NCBI GenBank assembly: GCA_035455265.1
Contig: DATIFK010000050.1
Coordinates: 1-23,870, forward strand
Source of the DNA: MGOM01 sp035455265
GTDB taxonomy: Bacteria; Chloroflexota; Anaerolineae; Anaerolineales; E44-bin32
Length of the DNA stretch: 23,870 nucleotides
Reading direction: 5' to 3'
Below the pieces are notes generated by a model. The model had not been told where the DNA came from and ran no database searches. It saw nothing but the letters and a program-made list of their open reading frames with translations. Position numbers and translations under genes: made by a program. Shown here piece after piece: positions 15,929-21,786 of the stretch. The stretch's first letter is position 1, and the number at the start of each line of letters is the position of its first letter.

Positions 15929-15937
15929 TGTGATAAT
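15929..15937 (+). promoter_or_regulatory. Extended -10 element for the PH-SHOCT gene
   Basis: TGTGATAAT (TGn plus GATAAT) lies about 33 nt upstream of the ATG at 15971, in the short gap after the LysM-SGNH gene. Confidence 0.4.
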
Positions 15938-15970
15938 GGGCATCGGTCGAAGTCGCCCTGCGGAGGGAGC

Positions 15971-16591
15971 ATGTCCACGTCGTATTTGGAAAGCCTGCTC
16001 GGCGAGAATGAGAAAGTCGAGTTCGTCGCCCGCCAGCACTGGTCGATTCTGCTGCGCTCCATCGGGGCCGAGGTCGTCATCGCCGTCATCATCCTGGGCG
16101 CCGTGACGATTGCCCTGCCGCTGACCGGCGGCATTCTGGGAATCCTCTACATCCTGGCCCTGATCCCCCTCGGCATGGTCGCCCGCGACGTGATCATCTG
16201 GTGGAACAACCAGGTCGTCGTCACCAACCGACGGGTCATCCAGATCCACGGCGTATTCAATAAGAATGTCATCGACTCTTCACTCGAGAAGGTGAACGAC
16301 GTCAAGATGGAGCAGTCGTTCTTCGGCCGGATGCTCGACTATGGCGATATCGAGATCCTGACGGCCAGCGAACTCGGGGCGAACCGGTTCGCCTGGATCG
16401 AAAGGCCGGTTCATTTCAAGACCGCTATGCTCAACGCCAAGGAGCGCCTCGGCGTCGACGAGATGCCGCGGCGGGCCGGCAAGGACGACGTTCCGGCTAT
16501 GATCGAGGAGCTCGACAAGCTCCGCAAGCAAGGCGTCCTGACCGACCAGGAGTTCGAGGCCAAGAAGGCCCAGCTCCTGTCGCGCATGTAG
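15971..16591 (+). CDS. Membrane protein with bacterial PH domain and C-terminal SHOCT motif
   Basis: The 206-residue product has two transmembrane helices (about 32-75) preceded by a soluble N-terminus. A YdbS-like bacterial PH domain (about 78-160) follows: NQVVVTNRRVIQIHGVFNKN, with SLEKVNDVKMEQSFFGRMLDYGDI. The C-terminus has a SHOCT motif (about 176-206; MIEELDKLRKQGVLTDQEFE). SHOCT segments usually serve as oligomerisation or sorting tails. A GGAGGGAGC ribosome binding site precedes the ATG. The cellular role is unknown. A shorter PH-like protein without the membrane part occurs at 19826-20167. Confidence 0.88.
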   Translation: MSTSYLESLLGENEKVEFVARQHWSILLRSIGAEVVIAVIILGAVTIALPLTGGILGILYILALIPLGMVARDVIIWWNNQVVVTNRRVIQIHGVFNKNVIDSSLEKVNDVKMEQSFFGRMLDYGDIEILTASELGANRFAWIERPVHFKTAMLNAKERLGVDEMPRRAGKDDVPAMIEELDKLRKQGVLTDQEFEAKKAQLLSRM

Positions 16592-16616
16592 GCTCGTCGA
16601 CCCGAGGCGGGTATCC

Positions 16617-17081
16617 ATGGCCCTACCCAAGGAAGGGACTCCGGCTCCGGACTTTGAGCTCCCCGACGACTCAGGGAAGACGGTTCGTCTATCCGATCTG
16701 CGCGGAAAGCCCGTCGTCTTGTACTTCTATCCCAAGGACGACACACCCGGCTGCACCAAGGAAGCCTGCGGCTTTCGTGATGACTACGGCCGCTATGCCC
16801 GGGCAGGCGCCGTGGTTTTGGGAGTCAGCCCCGACACCTCGAAGTCTCACACGGCCTTCAAAGAGAAGTTCGATCTGCCGTTCCCCCTGTTGGCGGACGA
16901 AGCCAAGAAGGTGTCGAAGCTCTACGGGGTGTGGGGCAAGAAGAAGTTCGCCGGTCGCGAGTACATGGGGGTCAGACGCACGACCTATCTGATCGGCGCC
17001 GACGGCAGGATCCTGCGGGTGTTCGAGAATGTGAAACCGGAAGGACACAGCCAGGAGATCCTGGCCGCCCTCTCCGGCTAG
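16617..17081 (+). CDS. bcp: Thioredoxin-dependent thiol peroxidase, Bcp/PrxQ type
   Basis: This enzyme reduces hydrogen peroxide and organic hydroperoxides using thioredoxin. The 154-residue length matches Bcp. Motifs are APDFELPDDSGK, VVLYFYPKDDTPGCTKEACGFRD with peroxidatic Cys46 and resolving Cys51 five residues later, LLADEAKKVSKLYGVWG, and the C-terminal RTTYLIGADGRILRVF. The peroxidatic position is a cysteine codon, not UGA, so this copy is not a selenoprotein despite the nearby tRNA-Sec. It lies 25 bp after the PH-SHOCT gene, on the same strand, and may be co-transcribed. Confidence 0.94.
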   Translation: MALPKEGTPAPDFELPDDSGKTVRLSDLRGKPVVLYFYPKDDTPGCTKEACGFRDDYGRYARAGAVVLGVSPDTSKSHTAFKEKFDLPFPLLADEAKKVSKLYGVWGKKKFAGREYMGVRRTTYLIGADGRILRVFENVKPEGHSQEILAALSG

Positions 17082-17099
17082 CCTGGAGAACCAAGCAGC

Positions 17100-17126
17100 A
17101 ACGCCGCGGCCGATGGCCGCGGCGTT
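17100..17126. terminator. Bidirectional terminator hairpin
   Basis: A perfect 12-bp stem, AACGCCGCGGCC with GGCCGCGGCGTT, closes a 3-nt loop. It lies between the convergent peroxiredoxin (+) and site-2 protease (-) genes. Confidence 0.75.
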
Positions 17127-17145
17127 GACTTTCCAGGAGCGGCTA

Positions 17146-18366
17146 TCAGAACATGCGGAACGGGATGGGGGTGAAAAGGACGAAGAACAAGAGGACGCCG
17201 CTGAGAGCGATCACCTTCCTGGGCAGGTCGAGGCGCGTCACGTCGTCCAGCGGCGTGGCGTAGACCCGTCCAAGCAGGAACAGCAGCGCCGCCCAGATCC
17301 ACCAGCCGCTCCAGACCATTCCCAGAAGAAGCAACCCGACGACCAGCACCGGCCACAGAGCGGCCGCAACGCGTCGTCCCGCGAGGACGTACAGCGCGTG
17401 CCCGCCGTCGAGCTGGCCGGCCGGGATCAGATTGAGCGCCGTGACCAGAAGGCCCGTCCATCCCGCCCAGGCGAGCGGGTGCAGCAGAACGTCCTGGCCC
17501 CCCAGGGGAGCCGGCATCCCGAGGAACATGTATCTCAGCCAGTACAGCAACGGGGGCACGCCGCCGTAAGAGACGGGAGCGGGAAGCAGCTTCCCATGGA
17601 CGATGAACTTGGCGAGGAGGTAGAAGACCGAGTTGCCCTCCAGCTGGATGGAGTTGAATCCGGCCGACGTGGCCGGTAGGCGCACGACCTGAGACAGCGC
17701 AAGCCCCAGCAGGAGTACCGGCACTGCAATGACCAGCCCGGCCAGCGGCCCAGCCATGCCGATGTCGAGCAGCACCTTGCGATTGCGCGGCGGCGCCTTG
17801 AGTCGAATGAACGCCCCCAATGTGCCCAGCGGGCTGCCGGGCAGAGGCAGGAAGTACGGAAGCGTCACAGCCGTGCCGTGGTAGCGCGCCGCCAAATAGT
17901 GGCCGAACTCGTGGCACACCAGGATCCCGAGGAAGGCTGCGGTAAAAAGCAGGCCAAGGCCGATCACGCGCGTGTCCAGCAGGATCTTGGCCGTAAGCCC
18001 GGTGGCTTCGGGAAAGACGTACGTCGCTCCGTTGAGCAATCCGGAGAAGAGAACGCTTGCCAGCGTCACGATGAACAAACCTAAATTGACCCACGGATTC
18101 GACGGAGTCGGCCGAATGAGTCCCGGCACCGCCACCGCCACCTGATCGGCGCCGTCGGACCGAAGCAGCAGCGTCAGGCCAAACCGTTCGAACTCGCGCG
18201 ACAGGCGCTCGTAGGCCTTTTCCGAGTCAACCGACAACGGCCCGACGAACTGGACGGACTCCTCCGCACCTACTTGCCCGCGCACCACGCTGCGGACCGT
18301 CATCACTTGCCGGACGTACGGCAGCAGCTTCTCACCGAGATCCTGGGTCACCGAATCGGAAATCAT
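17146..18366 (-). CDS. Site-2 protease family (M50) membrane metalloprotease
   Basis: The 406-residue protein has an N-terminal soluble domain (about 1-90) and then at least six hydrophobic helices. The zinc-site motif HEFGH (152-156) lies in one helix and the third ligand motif LDGGH (319-323, Asp320) in another. The arrangement matches the M50 branch that lacks a PDZ insertion and includes plant EGY-type enzymes. S2P enzymes cut transmembrane segments, for example of anti-sigma factors; the substrate here is unknown. The ATG at 18366 follows GGTGAGGG and lies only 14 nt after the 3' end of tRNA-Sec, on the same strand. The two are probably co-transcribed, which is unusual. Confidence 0.9.
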   Translation of the reverse strand: MISDSVTQDLGEKLLPYVRQVMTVRSVVRGQVGAEESVQFVGPLSVDSEKAYERLSREFERFGLTLLLRSDGADQVAVAVPGLIRPTPSNPWVNLGLFIVTLASVLFSGLLNGATYVFPEATGLTAKILLDTRVIGLGLLFTAAFLGILVCHEFGHYLAARYHGTAVTLPYFLPLPGSPLGTLGAFIRLKAPPRNRKVLLDIGMAGPLAGLVIAVPVLLLGLALSQVVRLPATSAGFNSIQLEGNSVFYLLAKFIVHGKLLPAPVSYGGVPPLLYWLRYMFLGMPAPLGGQDVLLHPLAWAGWTGLLVTALNLIPAGQLDGGHALYVLAGRRVAAALWPVLVVGLLLLGMVWSGWWIWAALLFLLGRVYATPLDDVTRLDLPRKVIALSGVLLFFVLFTPIPFRMF

Positions 18367-18379
18367 CCCTCACCTGAGG

Positions 18380-18473
18380 CGGGGGTGGATGGGAGTCGAA
18401 CCCACCGCGGCCCGCTGTGCGGCCCGCCGCCGGTTTTGAAGACCGGGGAGCCCACCGGGACCCAACCACCCCC
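18380..18473 (-). tRNA. selC: tRNA-Sec (selenocysteine, anticodon UCA)
   Basis: The 94-nt gene has the hallmarks of bacterial tRNA-Sec. It has an 8-bp acceptor stem (GGGGGTGG with CCACCCCC), a G discriminator, a 5-bp anticodon stem CCGGT/ACCGG around loop CTTCAAA (anticodon TCA), a long GC-rich variable arm, and the T arm GTGGG-TTCGACT-CCCAT. The 3' CCA is not encoded (CCT follows), unlike tRNA-Lys in this window. The D stem has one T-C mismatch. Its presence implies SelA, SelB and SelD elsewhere in the genome. It lies just upstream of the site-2 protease gene. Confidence 0.95.
18420..18473 (-). repeat. 54-bp exact repeat, copy 1 (5' part of tRNA-Sec)
   Basis: The stretch is identical to 20443-20496. 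One end coincides exactly with the mature 5' end of tRNA-Sec; the other falls in the variable arm. It covers the 5' acceptor strand, D arm and whole anticodon arm. Confidence 0.95.
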
Positions 18474-18485
18474 GAACGTCCGGCA

Positions 18486-18515
18486 AGGATACCAGAGCGG
18501 GGAACGGAGAGGCAA
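18486..18515 (-). promoter_or_regulatory. Promoter of tRNA-Sec
   Basis: On the minus strand TTGCCT (18510-18515) and extended -10 TGGTATCCT (18486-18494) are separated by 18 bp. The -10 hexamer ends 12 nt before the mature tRNA. The same elements and spacings recur in the truncated copy at 20509-20538. Confidence 0.7.
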
Positions 18516-18845
18516 GAGGGGAAATGGACATGCTTAAGTTGCAGTTGGTCTCCGTTCGCGCTCCCGCACTTCGCTCGAAGCGGCCCGTCACGTGCGGGGC
18601 TACCTAGCCTCCAACCAAAGGCACCAGGTCCGAAGCCACGGTGCATCTTCATGCCCACGTGTGAAGTCGTTCTGCCGGTTCCTGTCCCGGGAATGGCAAA
18701 CGCCTGCCTTCACCATCGATATGCCCAAGCCAGGGCGGCAGCGGATGCAACTGCCGAGCGTCGAGGAGGTTGTCTTCCGGGTGATCGGGTGAGCAGGCAG
18801 GGCTGTTGCCCATAGGCGGCTCCGCCAATGGAGTAGACTCACAGG
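18516..18845. other. Non-coding spacer between tRNA-Sec promoter and duplicated hairpin
   Basis: No convincing gene is seen. A short plus-strand frame ending near 18792 (tail RQRMQLPSVEEVVFRVIG) has no ribosome binding site and I do not recognise it; it may be a gene remnant. In the truncated copy of this locus the corresponding spacer is only about 20 bp, so most of this stretch looks like an insertion relative to that copy. Confidence 0.45.
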
Positions 18846-18896
18846 CGCAGCTGCCCCGTCTGGCCCGTCCCCCTCGGGTCTGCTGGGGCAGTTGCG
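18833..18896. repeat. Duplicated hairpin element, copy 1
   Basis: A 12-bp stem with one G-T pair (18846-18857 with 18885-18896) encloses an inner CCCG/CGGG hairpin. It shares sequence with 20545-20609, including the flank GTAGACTC, the loop region CCCCCTCGGGTCTGCT and the stem ends. The outer-stem pair C18857-G18885 is T20569-A20598 in the other copy, a compensatory change. It lies about 30 nt upstream of the CPBP gene start. Confidence 0.65.
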
Positions 18897-18926
18897 ACGT
18901 CAGCAATTGGCTAAGGGAGAAGGCCA

Positions 18927-19772
18927 ATGAATGGCAGGTTCTGGCGAGACAGGACGTTTCTGGTGCTGGCAGTGGGGCTTCTGGCCATCTTTATCCTGCG
19001 CACGCTGCTGGCCGTGCGCTACCAGCTGCCCAGGTTCAACGACCTTTTCACAGCGATCGCTGTGGTGGGTTCGCTGGGGGTACTGCTCACGAAGTATCGC
19101 TCTCTCCACACGGGCGATTGGGTCGCAGCCTTCGCACTGGGCGGCGTGGTGGGGGCCGGCATGGTTTTCGCCACGCTCTTCACGCCCTATCCGGTCTTCG
19201 GCGTCGTGCGGGACAACGTGGGCCAGGCTTTCGTGCGGGGCATCTGCACAACCCTGGCGGCTTTAGGGGGCCTAGCCGTGACGCGCCAAGGCGGGCCGGT
19301 TCAGTTCCGCGTCGCCAACGGGGAGTGGCGCAAGCTCGGGGCGAGCCTGGCCGTGGGGCTGCTGATCGGCCTGCCGCTGGCGATATTGAACGTCTATGCC
19401 CTGCAACTGACCCAGGGAAAGCCCATAGCCTGGCAACCTCCCCTGGCAGCCCTGCTGGACGCCCTGCAACCAGGGATCGTCGAAGAAGTGATCTACCGTT
19501 TCGCTCTCCTGGGGTTGTTCTGGCTGGCGTTGCGCAAATCGTCGCCGGGGCAGGCCGCCTGGCGATCGGGATTGCTGGCGATGCTGGCGCATACCTTCAT
19601 GCACTACGACGACCTGTTCCTGCAAGCCCCGCTGGTAGCGCTGGGGATGGGGTTGGCCCTGGCGGTCATCTGGGGCCTGCCTCTGACCCTGCTCGCCTTG
19701 CGCAGAGACCTTGATTCGGCCATGGCTTTTCATTGGCTTCAGGATGCAACTCGATTCCTGGCCGGTTACTAG
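18927..19772 (+). CDS. CPBP family intramembrane metalloprotease
   Basis: The 281-residue membrane protein has about seven to eight hydrophobic helices. It has the CPBP/Abi (Rce1-like) motifs EEVIYR (186-191), the HTFMH segment (His222, His226) and FHWLQD (His269). Bacterial CPBP proteases process prenylated or membrane peptides and include bacteriocin-immunity proteins; no bacteriocin gene is visible here. The ATG follows a GGGAGAAGG ribosome binding site. The gene lies between the two tRNA-Sec copies and is followed by a small PH-like gene. The substrate is unknown. Confidence 0.87.
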   Translation: MNGRFWRDRTFLVLAVGLLAIFILRTLLAVRYQLPRFNDLFTAIAVVGSLGVLLTKYRSLHTGDWVAAFALGGVVGAGMVFATLFTPYPVFGVVRDNVGQAFVRGICTTLAALGGLAVTRQGGPVQFRVANGEWRKLGASLAVGLLIGLPLAILNVYALQLTQGKPIAWQPPLAALLDALQPGIVEEVIYRFALLGLFWLALRKSSPGQAAWRSGLLAMLAHTFMHYDDLFLQAPLVALGMGLALAVIWGLPLTLLALRRDLDSAMAFHWLQDATRFLAGY

Positions 19773-19825
19773 AGCCTGTCTATCTAGGAGTCAGGCGGCT
19801 CGGTCCGCAACTCATCAGGATCCCA

Positions 19826-20167
19826 ATGCCGACGTATCAACAACTCCTCGACGCCATCGATCCAAGACTCGAACCTGCCGAGCAAGTCTTCGAACTCGTT
19901 CTTGGCCGCATCGGCGAGGAAATGTTTGACTCCATCGTCGCCCTGACATCAAGACGCCTCATGCTCGCAAGTCCCGCCCGCGGCTCGTCTATCCAATTGG
20001 AAAACATCAAAGCGATCGCATGGAGCGGGCTTTGGTCCTCGCTGAACATCGACCTCAAGCAGCCCACGAAGAGGATCGTCGTCGGCGTCTCCGGGCCGGA
20101 ATGGAAGCAGAGAGCCAGGGCCATGGCAGAGACAGCCAAAACCCTCCTTGCAGAAGCAGGGAAGTAG
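19826..20167 (+). CDS. Small PH-like domain protein
   Basis: The 113-residue soluble protein begins MPTYQQLLDAIDPRLEPAEQ. Its central beta-rich segment (DSIVALTSRRLMLAS, SIQLENIKAIAWSGLW, SLNIDLKQPTKRIVVGV) matches the pattern of bacterial PH-like (YokE/bPH) domains, followed by a C-terminal amphipathic helix (ARAMAETAKTLLAEAG). The ATG at 19826 has TCAGGA 6 nt upstream; the longer frame starting at 19733 overlaps the CPBP gene and lacks a ribosome binding site. The function is unknown. It lies 53 bp after the CPBP gene and may be co-transcribed. Confidence 0.7.
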   Translation: MPTYQQLLDAIDPRLEPAEQVFELVLGRIGEEMFDSIVALTSRRLMLASPARGSSIQLENIKAIAWSGLWSSLNIDLKQPTKRIVVGVSGPEWKQRARAMAETAKTLLAEAGK

Positions 20168-20442
20168 CAGTGCCGAGCTGCCTAACAACTCGATGGAGCC
20201 CCTTCGGGGTGCTCCCGGGAAGACACCGGGACGTTGTTCGCGACCGACCGGGGTACAGGTAGATGTGCTGGTTTGGGATGCCGTTCGATCCTAGGTGGTC
20301 TAGGTGGCTCGATGAGATTCGCACCGGTCGGTGCAGGCGGAGGGCGAGGACCGGGAGATAAACGAGTCAGCGCGAGTCTGCGCCCTCGGTGTTGCGAGGT
20401 TTCTGAGCCCGTCACGTCCGCTTCCGCGCTCATGGATCAATT
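20168..20442. other. Non-coding spacer with a TTCG-loop hairpin
   Basis: No gene is recognised. A hairpin at about 20193-20213, GGAGCCCC-TTCG-GGGTGCTCC with one bulged T, lies 25 nt after the PH-like gene and probably terminates it. A short direct repeat, CTAGGTGGTCTAGGTGG, lies near 20292. Confidence 0.5.
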
Positions 20443-20496
20443 CGGCCCGCCGCCGGTTTTGAAGACCGGGGAGCCCACCGGGACCCAACCACCCCC
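20443..20496 (-). pseudogene. Truncated tRNA-Sec 5' segment with retained promoter
   Basis: These 54 nt are identical to the first 54 nt of tRNA-Sec (18420-18473). The copy has the 5' acceptor strand, D arm and complete anticodon arm with anticodon TCA. It stops in the variable arm, lacking the T arm and 3' acceptor strand, so it cannot form a normal tRNA. Identity ends precisely at the mature 5' end, while the promoter elements further upstream are conserved at the same distances. It may be a decayed duplicate, an integration scar, or a source of a short tRNA-Sec-derived RNA. Confidence 0.85.
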
Positions 20497-20508
20497 AGCA
20501 ACCTAGGA

Positions 20509-20538
20509 AGGATACCAGACCAGGGAATTCGCCCGCAA
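20509..20538 (-). promoter_or_regulatory. Conserved promoter of the truncated tRNA-Sec copy
   Basis: TTGCGG (20533-20538) and extended -10 TGGTATCCT (20509-20517) have the same 18-bp spacer, and the same 12-nt distance to the tRNA segment, as the intact gene. The bases between the -10 and the tRNA start differ almost completely, so the match is not simply recent duplication. Confidence 0.65.
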
Positions 20539-20544
20539 GAGGAG

Positions 20545-20609
20545 GTAGACTCGTTCTCGCAACTGCCCTGACTGGCCCGCCCCCCTCGGGTCTGCTCAGG
20601 GCAGTTGCG
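20545..20609. repeat. Duplicated hairpin element, copy 2
   Basis: A perfect 14-bp stem (20558-20571 with 20596-20609) encloses the same inner hairpin as copy 1 at 18833-18896. The flank GTAGACTC and its 5-nt distance from the stem are kept. Here the element lies only about 20 bp upstream of the tRNA promoter, against about 330 bp in copy 1. Confidence 0.7.
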
Positions 20610-20979
20610 CGTCTTCTGTGGGCCGCTGGCCCCCTTCCGGCAGCCTCCGGCCTGCACTGGCCAGGGTGTCTGACTTGGGCATCGGCTCGGGTGTCGGCAA
20701 GGTGCTCGGCGTCGGCATCGGCTCGGGCGTCGGCAAGGTGCTCGGCGTCGGCATCGGCCGGGGAGTTGGCAGGATACTCGGCGTGGGCATCGCCGGGGGT
20801 GTTGGCATTCGCGGAGGTGGAGCGGGGATTGGCTCTGGATCCCGGACTGGACGATTCGGAGGGTTTGCTGCCACAGTTCGTCCTCCTCGGCTAGAACCGG
20901 ACGCAAGTTGGTGTCGGTCGAAGATCCCTGCAGCGAAGCGGGGGGGGATAACTTCAGAGGCGCGCGCCTCGAGTGTCAA
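20596..20979 (-). pseudogene. Pro/Thr-rich coding remnant or small hypothetical protein
   Basis: A minus-strand frame of about 127 residues (TTG start, no clear ribosome binding site) contains a Pro/Thr linker with 12-residue repeats (MPTPSTLPTPEP). Such linkers are common in secreted proteins in this window. No globular domain or signal peptide is visible, so it is probably a leftover of a secreted protein linker. The opposite frame would be Gly/Val-rich and less likely. It ends at a TGA inside the duplicated hairpin. Confidence 0.3.
20678..20812. repeat. 36-bp tandem repeat, about four units
   Basis: Units start at 20678, 20714, 20750 and 20786, each beginning GGCATCG. Units 1 and 2 are almost identical; units 3 and 4 are diverged, and the fourth is partial. 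The period is a multiple of three, consistent with a present or former coding repeat of 12 residues on the minus strand. Confidence 0.85.
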
Positions 20980-21032
20980 GGATACCGTAGGCAGGGGAGC
21001 CGATCAAGGTCAAGATGAGGCACGCCGGCCTC

Positions 21033-21041
21033 TGCTACAAT
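21033..21041 (+). promoter_or_regulatory. Extended -10 promoter for the SDR-lipoprotein-PrsW unit
   Basis: TGCTACAAT matches TGnTAnnnT and lies 22 nt upstream of the SDR ATG at 21064, leaving room for the GGTGGAG ribosome binding site. Confidence 0.5.
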
Positions 21042-21063
21042 GCGCCGGCGGTGGAGATTCCCG

Positions 21064-21786
21064 ATGCGTCTTTCCGGCAAAGTAGCCATCATCACGGGCG
21101 GAGGACGTGGCATCGGCCGGGCGGTGGCTTTGGCGTTCGCCGATGAGGGCGCCCGCGTGACCGTGGCCGCCAGGACGACAGCTGAAGTGGAAGCCGTCAC
21201 CCGTCAGATCGATGCACGCCACGGCGAAGCTTTGGCCGTGCCTTGCGACGTGGCCGACGAGGCCCAGGTGCGCGCCATGATCCGCGGCACGCTCGAAGCC
21301 TTCGGGCGCATCGACATCCTGGTCAACAACGCCGGCATCTCCACCCTGCGCCCGGTGTGGGGCATCCCCAAGGCCTCTTTCGATCGCACGCTGGCCGTCA
21401 ATCTCGTGGGCACCTTCCTCTGCACCAAGCATGCGTGGCCGGCGCTGCGTGCAGCCGGAGGCGGTTCGATCATCAACGTCTCCTCGATGGGCGGCATTCG
21501 CGGTTACCCGATGTTGAGCGCCTACTGCGCCAGCAAATGGGGTCAGATCGGATTCACCCTGGCATGCGCGGAAGAAGGCAAGCCGCACCGCATCCGCGTC
21601 AACGCCCTGGCGCCAGGCCGGGCCGACACCGCCTTTCGCGCCCAGATCAAGGAAGACAAGTCGCGCATGCTCAAAGCGGAGGACCACGTCGGTGTCTGCG
21701 TCTTCCTGGCCAGCGATGAGTCGATCTTCGTCACGGGCCAGGTGATCGCCCTCGATTGGTACGGGCCCGAAGGGACACCGGCGTGA
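21064..21786 (+). CDS. SDR-family NAD(P)-dependent oxidoreductase
   Basis: The 240-residue classical short-chain dehydrogenase has TGGGRGIG (11-18), NNAG in DILVNNAGIS, INVSSMGG with the catalytic Ser region, YCASK (Tyr154, Lys158) and RVNALAPGRADT. All catalytic residues are present, unlike the SDR at 6094-6825. The ATG at 21064 has GGTGGAG upstream; the longer frame from 21040 overlaps the promoter. Its stop overlaps the GTG start of the following lipoprotein gene (GTGA). The substrate cannot be read from sequence; 3-oxoacyl-ACP reductase-like annotation would be generic. Confidence 0.9.
   Translation: MRLSGKVAIITGGGRGIGRAVALAFADEGARVTVAARTTAEVEAVTRQIDARHGEALAVPCDVADEAQVRAMIRGTLEAFGRIDILVNNAGISTLRPVWGIPKASFDRTLAVNLVGTFLCTKHAWPALRAAGGGSIINVSSMGGIRGYPMLSAYCASKWGQIGFTLACAEEGKPHRIRVNALAPGRADTAFRAQIKEDKSRMLKAEDHVGVCVFLASDESIFVTGQVIALDWYGPEGTPA

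Noticed and set aside
16617..17081. Selenoprotein peroxiredoxin
   Set aside because: The peroxidatic and resolving positions are ordinary Cys codons and the frame has no internal TGA.
18592..18792. Short plus-strand frame ending in RQRMQLPSVEEVVFRVIG
   Set aside because: No ribosome binding site, signal or recognisable domain; mentioned only as a possible remnant within the spacer.
20558..20609. UGA codon inside the copy-2 hairpin as a selenocysteine codon with SECIS
   Set aside because: The minus-strand TGA is not kept in copy 1 (the bases are CCCCA there), the reading frame around it has no recognisable domain, and the loop does not match a bacterial SECIS well.
20678..20812. CRISPR-like array
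   Set aside because: The 36-bp units are directly adjacent with no spacers between them, and no cas genes are present; they are tandem coding-type repeats.
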